Shown here piece by piece: positions 1 through 5,261 of a DNA stretch of 5,974 nt (position 1 is the stretch's first letter; each line of letters begins with the position of its first letter). The stretch comes from Nitrososphaeraceae archaeon (lineage in GTDB: Archaea > Thermoproteota > Nitrososphaeria > Nitrososphaerales > Nitrososphaeraceae). The notes below the pieces were generated by a model, which was not told the origin of the DNA, did no database searches, and saw only the letters and a program-made list of their open reading frames with translations. Where the stretch lies: NCBI GenBank assembly GCA_030038695.1, contig JASHSN010000329.1, forward strand, positions 1 through 5,974, given 5' to 3'. Made by a program: the position numbers and the translations under genes.

Positions 1-391
1 GATCTCCTTTAAAATGATCTTCTAGCAAATGAACGATAACTTCACTGTCTGTCTGAGTAGTGAATATATGGTGTTTTAGTAATCTCTTTCGGATTCTTTT
101 ATAATTGTATATCTCTCCATTATGTTCTATGGTCAGTCGTCCATTACAGCTACTAAACGGCTGCTGTCCGCAAGTACCACCTACGATCGCAAGTCTCACG
201 TGGCCTAAAGCGCTCTCTCCAGAAATTTTCTGATATTTTAAATCTGAAAAAGAATCTGACTGTACTACACGTCGATTAGCAGCTATTCCAGCGCCGTCAG
301 GACCTCGATTTATCATACAAGAGAGCATAGATCCGACAAGAGGCACAACGTTTTCACCCTTCTTACTCAAGATGCCTACTATTCCACACAT
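1..391 (-). CDS. asnB: Asparagine synthase-like class II glutamine amidotransferase, N-terminal part (C-terminus off window)
   Basis: The reading frame opens at ATG 391-389 and stays open to the window edge, giving 130 visible residues. It begins MCGIVGIL, so Cys2 becomes the N-terminal nucleophile of an Ntn-type glutaminase once Met is removed; this fixes the start. Other glutaminase motifs are RGPDGAG (29-35), GHVRLAI (63-69, Arg66 for glutamine carboxylate binding), HNGEIYNY (90-97) and TDSEV (114-118, Asp115 for the glutamine amino group). NGEIYNY with RGPDG points to asparagine synthetase (aspartate + ATP + glutamine to asparagine) rather than GlmS or PurF. The ATP-dependent synthetase domain that would prove this lies outside the window, so a relative that amidates another substrate is possible. 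No Shine-Dalgarno sequence precedes the ATG. Cytosolic. It is transcribed in the same direction as the upstream EF-2 gene but separated by 265 nt, so it probably has its own promoter. Confidence 0.85.
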   Translation of the reverse strand, partial: MCGIVGILSKKGENVVPLVGSMLSCMINRGPDGAGIAANRRVVQSDSFSDLKYQKISGESALGHVRLAIVGGTCGQQPFSSCNGRLTIEHNGEIYNYKRIRKRLLKHHIFTTQTDSEVIVHLLEDHFKGD

Positions 392-416
392 GTTGTTTTG
401 TTGTCATCTCAAATTT

Positions 417-466
417 AGTGGATTGGGAACCGTTGTCTACCAATAGGCAATGGGCTCGTCTCCACT
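417..466 (-). other. Candidate stem-loop in the leader of the asparagine synthase-like gene
   Basis: On the minus strand AGTGGA (466-461) can pair with TCCACT (422-417), and inside it GAGCC (457-453) with GGTTC (431-427). The loop of about 21 nt contains the near-repeats CATTG and CTATTG. The inner helix needs a G.U pair that works in minus-strand RNA but would be an A.C mismatch in plus-strand RNA, so any function is more likely in the minus transcript, upstream of the amidotransferase ATG. No known riboswitch or tRNA was recognised; helices this short can arise by chance. Confidence 0.25.
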
Positions 467-488
467 CACAATAGGATGCCTTTGACTA

Positions 489-496
489 CTTAAAAG
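489..496 (-). promoter_or_regulatory. Weak candidate TATA box for the asparagine synthase-like gene
   Basis: The minus strand reads CTTTTAAG here. An archaeal transcription start about 26 nt downstream would fall near position 466, the first base of the 417-466 stem-loop, giving a leader of roughly 75 nt before ATG 391. The alternative is leaderless transcription from the CTAAATTT-like stretch at 411-418, which is a little too close to the start codon. Neither is convincing on sequence alone. Confidence 0.2.
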
Positions 497-559
497 CCTT
501 TTTACAGAACACTTATCTATCTGTTTAGTCAATATCAGCTTATTTGGAGGCGGTACAGA

Positions 560-619
560 ATGGTGTCTCATACTTCATGCGCAGATAAAATGAGGACCTG
601 CTTGTGGGGGTCCAGGTAA
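560..619 (+). other. Doubtful 19-codon ORF overlapping alternative RNA helices
   Basis: ATG 560-562 runs to TAA 617-619 and is preceded by GGAGG (546-550) at a 9-nt spacing, which is acceptable for a ribosome binding site. The 19-residue peptide has two cysteines (positions 7 and 14) and matches no family I recognise. The same bases can form several mutually exclusive helices: 562-571 with 590-598, 594-598 with 609-613, and 596-600 with 613-617. It is antisense to the likely 3' untranslated region of the EF-2 mRNA. It could be a microprotein, a structured RNA or chance; nothing here decides between them. Confidence 0.15.
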
Positions 620-637
620 ACCGACCAAATGTAAAGT

Positions 638-656
638 ACTTGAATTTATCCCAAGT
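638..656 (-). terminator. Small hairpin directly after the EF-2 stop codon
   Basis: In the minus-strand transcript ACTTGGG can pair with TTCAAGT around an ATAAA loop: five Watson-Crick pairs and two G.U pairs. The hairpin starts at the base immediately after the EF-2 TGA (659-657). Only a weak T-rich tract follows (ACTTTACATTTGG), and archaeal termination relies mainly on T-tracts, so it may be a 3'-end structure rather than a true terminator. Confidence 0.25.
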
Positions 657-2858
657 TCACTCTTTATCTATAAATTCATCGGGGGTCGGTGGCTCTGGAT
701 TTAGGCCTTTTCTCTTTCTTGTTTCTCCAACCAATGTTCTGGATATAGATTGCGGTACAGCCTGCCATGTCTTAAAATAGGTACTCCACAAAGCCTTACC
801 AGCAGTTCCACCACGCATCACTTCCGATAGATCAAACGTCTCTGACGCTGGTACTTCTCCCAGTATGATAGAAATTAGACCTTTTTGCTCTACATTTAAT
901 AACTTCCCTCGTTTTCCTGATAAAATACCTGCCACTGTGCCGATCTGTTCCTGAGGACACTTAATCTCTATACCTAGAATAGGTTCGAGAAGAACAGGAT
1001 CTGCAATAAGCATTGAACCCAACATAGATCTACGAGTAGCAGGCATCAATTGCGCTAAACCCCTGTGTGCGGGGTCTTCGTGAGGAACAAAGTGATGTAA
1101 TATGAATTTGACACCCCTTACAGTTTCGTGAGCTATAGGGCCAGAATAAAGTACATCCTCAAAACCCGATCTAATTGAGTCCATGGACTCCTGCATAAAT
1201 TGAACACCCTTTGTTTCATCGAGTAATACGTTGCCGCTTACATCCAATGCGGCCACATTCCTAGCTTCATCAGGGCTCCAACCTTTTTCACGAAGAATCT
1301 TAGCCATCTCTTTCTTATCCATATCTTCTCTAATTTGGCGAGTCCTAATCAATTCGATTATGTCTTCACCAAGTGGTTCAACGCGCATAAAGATTTTATT
1401 GTGTTTATTAGGCGACTTGCTCATGATCGGTCCTGCTTTTCCACGAATTGTTTCTCTATAATTGATTAATGGCTGAGTAGTAGTAATGTCCAATCCTGCC
1501 TCCTGCAAGAGAGATGTTGCGATTTCGAGGTGTAGTACTCCCATTCCTGCCATCAGAGTTTCGCCGGTCTCCTCGTTAATCTTGACGATTAGATTTGGAT
1601 CTTCCACGGTAATTCTCCTCAACGCTTCAACGAGTTTAGGTAGATCCTTTGGATGCTTTGGCTCAACTGCAATCGTAACTACAGGTTCTGAAACATATTT
1701 TATCGATTCAAATGCTGGAATATTTCTTACAGTAGAAATCGTTTCGCCTGCGATAGCATAATCCACACCCAATAGAGCAGGTATATTGCCTGCAGGCAAT
1801 ATGCTTACCACTTCTCTAGTATTTCCCATATAGATATTTACAGATTGAATTTTTCCTGGCCTTTTCGCGTCTATCAAGAATATTTCATCTCCATCCTTAA
1901 CAGTTCCGGAAAAGAGTCTTCCTGTTGCAACTCTGCCTGCCTGAGGATCGACATTGATGGTTGTCACCATCATAACAGCTGGACCATTTTCGTCGCAGGA
2001 TACAAGAGATTTGCCAACATCTGATTTTAAATCGCCACCCCAGATCTTAGGTATCCTGTATCTCTGAGCTACATGAGGTGGAGGATGATGTTGGACAACC
2101 ATCCCTAGAACAGCTTCGTGTAATGGCGACTTTTCGGCTAGAATCTTTATAAAGTTGGGATCTTCCGAAGTATACGCATCGTAGACATCCTTGAAACTGA
2201 TGCCCTTTTTTTGCGCCATCGCAAAGTTAAACCCCCACCTATCTTTCGCAGAACCAAAAGCAACGCTATTTCCCTGTATACTGACCTTCCATTTTTCTTT
2301 GAGTTCTGTTTCAGCATAAATATCAACAAGCCTATTGAATTCAGCTATTATGTTCGACAGCCATTTTTGCATCGCAGACGGGTCTAACCGTAGTTCTTTT
2401 ACTAACCTGTCAATTTTGTTAATATAAAGAACAGGCCTAACTCGTTCTTCGAGAGCCTGTCTTGTTACTGTTTCTGTCTGGGTCATGATCCCCTCTACTG
2501 AATCAGACACGACTACTACACCGTCAATTGCTCTAAGTGCCCGAGTGACTCTTCCTGTAAAGTCGATGTGGCCTGGTGTGTCAATCATGTTGATTACATA
2601 TTCCTTGCCTTGACTTTCATAGAACAGTGTGACATTAGCTCCGCGAATAGTCATTTGTCGGTTTTGTTCTAGTTTCATGGAGTCGAGTGCGAGAGCCTGA
2701 CCTGCTACCGAAGGAGAAATAATACCTGACGCGGCCAGAAGGCTATCACTCATAGTCGTCTTGCCATGATCAACATGAGCGATAACACCGAAGTTACGGA
2801 TTTGCTCTTTATTACCAATAATTCTCAAAATATCTTGAGTAGATTTGAATTTCGGCAT
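657..2858 (-). CDS. fusA: Translation elongation factor 2 (archaeal EF-2/aEF-2)
   Basis: This complete 733-residue gene encodes the GTPase that moves tRNAs and mRNA through the ribosome after peptide transfer (cytosol). The length fits archaeal EF-2. Visible GTPase motifs are AHVDHGKT (27-34, P-loop), DTPGH (93-97) and NKID (147-150). The domain II/III region follows (about 290-470, including GMGVLHLEI at 438-446). Domain IV carries HEDPAHRGLAQ (593-603), where His598 is the residue converted to diphthamide. Domain V follows, and the protein ends EFIDKE. ATG 2858-2856 is chosen because MPKFKSTQDIL and IRNFGVIAHVDHGKT match archaeal EF-2 N-termini. There is no Shine-Dalgarno sequence; the mRNA is probably leaderless or nearly so, with a TATA-like box at 2888-2895. 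Oddity: switch I reads RQMTI (67-71) where most translational GTPases have RGITI. Transcribed divergently from mpgS. Archaeal databases name this gene fusA or fus; the assignment is secure. Confidence 0.98.
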   Translation of the reverse strand: MPKFKSTQDILRIIGNKEQIRNFGVIAHVDHGKTTMSDSLLAASGIISPSVAGQALALDSMKLEQNRQMTIRGANVTLFYESQGKEYVINMIDTPGHIDFTGRVTRALRAIDGVVVVSDSVEGIMTQTETVTRQALEERVRPVLYINKIDRLVKELRLDPSAMQKWLSNIIAEFNRLVDIYAETELKEKWKVSIQGNSVAFGSAKDRWGFNFAMAQKKGISFKDVYDAYTSEDPNFIKILAEKSPLHEAVLGMVVQHHPPPHVAQRYRIPKIWGGDLKSDVGKSLVSCDENGPAVMMVTTINVDPQAGRVATGRLFSGTVKDGDEIFLIDAKRPGKIQSVNIYMGNTREVVSILPAGNIPALLGVDYAIAGETISTVRNIPAFESIKYVSEPVVTIAVEPKHPKDLPKLVEALRRITVEDPNLIVKINEETGETLMAGMGVLHLEIATSLLQEAGLDITTTQPLINYRETIRGKAGPIMSKSPNKHNKIFMRVEPLGEDIIELIRTRQIREDMDKKEMAKILREKGWSPDEARNVAALDVSGNVLLDETKGVQFMQESMDSIRSGFEDVLYSGPIAHETVRGVKFILHHFVPHEDPAHRGLAQLMPATRRSMLGSMLIADPVLLEPILGIEIKCPQEQIGTVAGILSGKRGKLLNVEQKGLISIILGEVPASETFDLSEVMRGGTAGKALWSTYFKTWQAVPQSISRTLVGETRKRKGLNPEPPTPDEFIDKE

Positions 2859-2864
2859 CTATAG

Positions 2865-2879
2865 TCGAAAAAAATTCGA
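2865..2879. repeat. Short inverted repeat at the EF-2 transcription/translation start
   Basis: TCGAA (2865-2869) and TTCGA (2875-2879) form perfect 5-bp arms around AAAAA. The element lies between the candidate EF-2 TATA box (2888-2895) and the ATG (2858), which is about where transcription should begin. This position would suit a repressor operator, but short palindromes are common in AT-rich intergenic DNA. Confidence 0.35.
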
Positions 2880-2887
2880 TGGAGGAC

Positions 2888-2895
2888 TATTAAAC
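2888..2895 (-). promoter_or_regulatory. Candidate TATA box for EF-2
   Basis: The minus strand reads GTTTAATA, centred about 33 nt upstream of the EF-2 ATG. Archaeal start sites lie about 25-27 nt downstream of the box centre, so the leader would be only about 6-8 nt. This fits the absence of a Shine-Dalgarno sequence. The identical octamer occurs at 4265-4272 (+) upstream of the small Cys4 ORF. Confidence 0.45.
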
Positions 2896-3039
2896 GTTGC
2901 CTAGTATCATGGTGATCGGCTCTGCAATAATGTACGCATACGATGGAGAAAACTCGCTGTCCTCTTATTATTTATTTATTAGAGTAACGTCGCCTCATAA
3001 AAAATAATAATATTTTGGAGTACATTCTGAAGTTATATC

Positions 3040-3047
3040 CTTAATAC
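3040..3047 (+). promoter_or_regulatory. Candidate TATA box for mpgS
   Basis: CTTAATAC is centred about 29 nt upstream of the mpgS ATG at 3073, predicting a start site within a few nt of the start codon. No Shine-Dalgarno sequence lies in between, consistent with a near-leaderless mRNA. The core TTAATA is shared with the candidate EF-2 box. The rest of the divergent region (2896-3039) is AT-rich, with no other gene I can support. Confidence 0.4.
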
Positions 3048-3072
3048 ATACAATTACCTTATTCAATTTTGT

Positions 3073-4263
3073 ATGAAACTTGACCTGCCACGGTATACGG
3101 AAAGATTCGGAGCCATTAGTCTTCATGGTGTTCAGCGTGTGTATGAGCTGGATTCTGCATTTAACGAAGGTAGGCCAGCGTCTGAAGCCATTAGAAGTGT
3201 GGGAAATGCAGAGATATCAGAAATCGAAAGGAAAATGGCTATTGTGATACCCATTAAAGGAGAACGCTTAAAGCTACTCGAGGGCGTATTGAGTGGGATC
3301 CCTCATGATTGTTTAACGATTATTGTTTCTAATAGTCCAAGACAACCGGTAGACAGATTTAAACTAGAAAAGGAGGCGCTTGACCAGTTCAATCGGTTTG
3401 TTGGAAAAAATACGTTGATTCTGCATCAAAAGGATCCTGGCTTATCTGATGCTCTAAAGGAGGTTGGCTATACCAGTATATTTGGTCCAGATGACATAGT
3501 CAGGAACGGTAAGGCTGAGGGGATGGTTATTGGAATGCTCCTTGCAAAGATGGCGGGCAAAGAATATGTTGGATTTATCGACGCTGATAATTACATTCCT
3601 GGATCCGTGAACGAATATGTAAAAATCTTCGCATCGGGGATCGCAATGTCTAATACACCGTATACAATGGTCCGTATCTCATGGATTTATAAACCAAAAT
3701 GGTCTGAGAGCGGACAGACACATGAAATGAGAAAATGGGGAAGAGTGTCTGAAATAACAAATCAATATCTTAATGACTTGGTATCGTACTACACCGGATT
3801 TGAAACTGAGGTTATGCGCACAGGCAATTCAGGTGAACATTGCTTGTCTATGAAATTAGCTGAGCTTTTAACTTATTCCTCTGGTTTTTCCGTGGAGCCG
3901 TACGAAGTAGTTAATATATTGGAGGAATTTGGAGGAATTTTGCCTACAGAAAATCAGGACGCTATGGACAAGGGTATAGAGATTATGCAGGTAGAGACAC
4001 GGAATCCACATTTTCACGAAGAAAAGGGAGATGATCACTTGAATGAAATGGTTAATGGATCGCTTGGTTGCATTTACCATAGTAAGATATGTCCTCCAAG
4101 ACTAAGAGATAAAATCAGTGAGTGGCTACATGGAAGAGAAATAATACAGGAGGGACATGAGCCAGATTTATTAAAAAACATTAGCTCATTCAAAAATATT
4201 GACATGCATCAGTTTGCGAAAATTCTACACGATCGTGCAATAAGCTTTGTTCATTCTGGTTAA
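3073..4263 (+). CDS. mpgS: Mannosyl-3-phosphoglycerate synthase (GT55)
   Basis: This complete 396-residue gene encodes the enzyme that transfers mannose from GDP-mannose to 3-phosphoglycerate. It is the first step of the two-step route to mannosylglycerate, a compatible solute for osmotic or heat stress; cytosolic. The sequence follows the Pyrococcus/Thermus MpgS family closely as I remember it: KMAIVIPIKGE (54-64), IIVSNS (83-88), LHQKDPGLSDALKEVGYT (117-134), GKAEGM (146-151) and YVGFIDADNYIPG (165-177). Asp170-Ala171-Asp172 is the metal/nucleotide-sugar DxD motif. KWGRVSEITN (221-230), TGNSGEH (250-256), VEPYEVV (274-280) and NPHFHEEKG (311-319) follow, the last with the conserved metal-ligand histidines. 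Length is near the family norm. ATG 3073 has no Shine-Dalgarno sequence but sits at leaderless distance from a TATA-like box. The partner phosphatase mpgP, often adjacent or fused, is not in this window. It is followed 31 nt later by the small Cys4 ORF and then mqnD, probably partly as one transcript. Confidence 0.95.
   Translation: MKLDLPRYTERFGAISLHGVQRVYELDSAFNEGRPASEAIRSVGNAEISEIERKMAIVIPIKGERLKLLEGVLSGIPHDCLTIIVSNSPRQPVDRFKLEKEALDQFNRFVGKNTLILHQKDPGLSDALKEVGYTSIFGPDDIVRNGKAEGMVIGMLLAKMAGKEYVGFIDADNYIPGSVNEYVKIFASGIAMSNTPYTMVRISWIYKPKWSESGQTHEMRKWGRVSEITNQYLNDLVSYYTGFETEVMRTGNSGEHCLSMKLAELLTYSSGFSVEPYEVVNILEEFGGILPTENQDAMDKGIEIMQVETRNPHFHEEKGDDHLNEMVNGSLGCIYHSKICPPRLRDKISEWLHGREIIQEGHEPDLLKNISSFKNIDMHQFAKILHDRAISFVHSG
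3921..3940 (+). repeat. Perfect 10-bp tandem duplication inside mpgS
   Basis: GGAGGAATTT occurs twice head to tail. It encodes part of ILEEFGGIL, in a region that aligns with MpgS homologues at nearly equal length, so it is probably codon coincidence rather than a recent insertion. Each copy carries a Shine-Dalgarno-like GGAGG, but no plausible internal start follows at the right distance. Confidence 0.6.
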
Positions 4264-4264
4264 A

Positions 4265-4272
4265 GTTTAATA
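4265..4272 (+). promoter_or_regulatory. Candidate TATA box upstream of the small Cys4 ORF and mqnD
   Basis: GTTTAATA, identical to the candidate EF-2 box, is centred about 26 nt before ATG 4295. If used, transcription would begin almost at that ATG, and the strong Shine-Dalgarno at 4281-4287 would not be transcribed from it. The Shine-Dalgarno makes sense mainly on a transcript reading through from mpgS. Both modes may exist, or this box is chance. Confidence 0.3.
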
Positions 4273-4280
4273 CTCGAAAA

Positions 4281-4287
4281 AAGGAGG
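4281..4287 (+). promoter_or_regulatory. Strong Shine-Dalgarno site for the small Cys4 ORF
   Basis: AAGGAGG is followed by T and ends 7 nt before ATG 4295, an ideal match and spacing to the archaeal 16S rRNA 3' end. It is the clearest ribosome binding site in the window; the large genes with visible starts lack one. It is the main evidence that the 27-codon ORF is translated. Confidence 0.75.
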
Positions 4288-4294
4288 TTACAAT

Positions 4295-4378
4295 ATGATT
4301 GATTTTATTTGTAATCTTTGTAACAACAGAATAGAAGAAAAAGATTGCTCAGTAAAATGTATTCCAACGTTGAATTAG
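4295..4378 (+). CDS. Small four-cysteine protein (27 aa), possible mini zinc-binding protein or leader ORF of mqnD
   Basis: ATG 4295 runs to TAG 4376-4378 and encodes 27 residues starting MIDFICNLCNNR. Cysteines at 6, 9, 18 and 22 give the pattern C-x2-C-x8-C-x3-C; the first pair resembles a zinc knuckle, the second spacing is atypical. A textbook Shine-Dalgarno lies 7 nt upstream. It starts 31 nt after the mpgS stop, and its own stop is separated from the mqnD ATG by only two bases. This suggests an mpgS-ORF-mqnD transcript with mqnD translated by re-initiation. I recognise no family. It could be a metal-binding microprotein, a partner of quinone synthesis, or a regulatory ORF whose translation sets mqnD expression. 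The function is unknown; translation is inferred from the ribosome site and the coupling. Confidence 0.6.
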   Translation: MIDFICNLCNNRIEEKDCSVKCIPTLN

Positions 4379-4380
4379 AT

Positions 4381-5211
4381 ATGAGAGAGATCACAGTGGG
4401 TCACACTCCTGACGCTGATGACGCTTTCATGTTTTATGGTATCGAAGCAGGTAAAATAAAATCTCCTTATTTTAAGATTGAACATGTTATCGAAGATATT
4501 GAAAGTCTTAACAAACGTGCCTTAAAACATGAGCTCGACGTTACTGCAATTTCAGCTCATGCATATGCCTATTTGAAGAACTACACTATATTACGTAGTG
4601 GCGCGAGCTTTGGCTATAACTATGGTCCGGTAGTAATATCAAAAGAAAAGATGTCACTTTCTCAATTAAAAAGATGTACAATCGCCATACCGGGAAAGAT
4701 GACGTCTGCCAATTTACTGTTAAATCTAGTTCTCGGCAAATTTAAAAAAAAAGAAATAAATTTTCAGCTAATTCCTGACGCGGTTTTATCGGATAAAGTT
4801 GATGCAGGATTGGTCATCCATGAATCCCAGATTACACACTATGATTTACACTTATACAATATACTTGATCTGGGTGCTTGGTGGTATACCGAAACCGATG
4901 GGCTGCCTGTACCACTAGGGATCAATGTTGCAAGTATCAAATCAATGACCCTTGAAGAAATTCAAAAATTCAACAAGCTTTTCAAAGATTCAATCATCTA
5001 TGGCCTCCAACACAGAAATGCTGCAATAGATTATGCAATGAAGTATGGCAGGGGGCAACCAAAACGTGTTTTGGCAAAATTCGTCAAAATGTATGTAAAT
5101 GATATCACTGTTGACATGGGACCTAATGGCGAAAATTCTATCAAGAAAATGCTCATAATGGGACAGGAGAGAGGGCTGATTCCGTTGGTTTCACGATTGA
5201 ATTTCGCCTGA
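4381..5211 (+). CDS. mqnD: 1,4-dihydroxy-6-naphthoate synthase (MqnD, futalosine menaquinone pathway)
   Basis: This 276-residue enzyme should convert cyclic dehypoxanthinyl futalosine to 1,4-dihydroxy-6-naphthoate, late in the futalosine route to menaquinone; cytosolic, with a periplasmic-binding-protein-like fold. Motifs: GHTPDADDAFMFY (7-19), DIESLN (39-44), SAHAYAY (58-64), GASFGYNYGP (74-83), IPGKMTSANLLL (103-114), GLVIHE (143-148), DLGAWW (163-168), GLPVPLG (174-180) and MYVN (237-240). His147 matches the proposed catalytic histidine of Thermus MqnD. Length fits the family. ATG 4381 is preferred because homologues start a few residues before the GHxPDxDD motif and it lies 2 nt after the small ORF's stop. 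In-frame TTG 4345 and ATG 4357 would overlap that ORF and lack ribosome sites. The start at 4381 also lacks one, so translational coupling is likely. MqnA shares the fold, but the GHTPDADD, IHE and DLGxWW set favours MqnD. Convergent with the MqnE-like gene. Confidence 0.9.
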   Translation: MREITVGHTPDADDAFMFYGIEAGKIKSPYFKIEHVIEDIESLNKRALKHELDVTAISAHAYAYLKNYTILRSGASFGYNYGPVVISKEKMSLSQLKRCTIAIPGKMTSANLLLNLVLGKFKKKEINFQLIPDAVLSDKVDAGLVIHESQITHYDLHLYNILDLGAWWYTETDGLPVPLGINVASIKSMTLEEIQKFNKLFKDSIIYGLQHRNAAIDYAMKYGRGQPKRVLAKFVKMYVNDITVDMGPNGENSIKKMLIMGQERGLIPLVSRLNFA

Positions 5212-5261
5212 ATGCTTCATACACACTCCAAGGTTATTATATCGAAAATGAAGTGGTCTCA
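5212..5261. other. Convergent intergenic gap between mqnD and the mqnE-like gene
   Basis: These 50 nt must hold the 3' ends of two converging transcripts, or the transcripts overlap. I see no strong hairpin and no long T-run for either strand. The best T-tracts are ATCTTTTAATTATA on the plus strand (about 5268-5281, already inside the opposing gene) and a short CATTTTCG on the minus strand (about 5243-5250). Overlapping 3' ends seem likely. Confidence 0.4.

Noticed and set aside
417..470. tRNA-like sequence on the minus strand (GGTTCCCAATCC resembling a T-arm)
   Set aside because: No 7-bp acceptor stem, no D-arm or anticodon arm, and the paired segment is only about 50 nt; it is not a tRNA.
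1231..1761. Two plus-strand ORFs of 76 and 91 codons (1231-1461 and 1486-1761) opposite EF-2
   Set aside because: They lie entirely antisense to well-conserved EF-2 coding sequence, have low-complexity Ser/Ile-rich translations and match no family; they are frame shadows.
2147..2329. 60-codon minus-strand ORF inside EF-2 in another frame
   Set aside because: The EF-2 frame is continuous and conserved across this stretch; the alternative translation has no recognisable features.
2909..3007. 32-codon plus-strand ORF (ATG 2909 to TAA 3005-3007) in the EF-2/mpgS intergenic region
   Set aside because: No ribosome site at a usable distance (the only GGAGG, at 2881, is over 20 nt away), no recognisable motif, and it overlaps AT-rich promoter DNA.
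3921..3940. Internal translation start in mpgS after the doubled GGAGG
   Set aside because: No ATG, GTG or TTG at the right distance opens a meaningful frame, and the MpgS alignment is continuous through the repeat.
3868..4080. 70-codon minus-strand ORF opposite the 3' part of mpgS
   Set aside because: It is antisense to the conserved MpgS motifs VEPYEVV and NPHFHE; no support as a gene.
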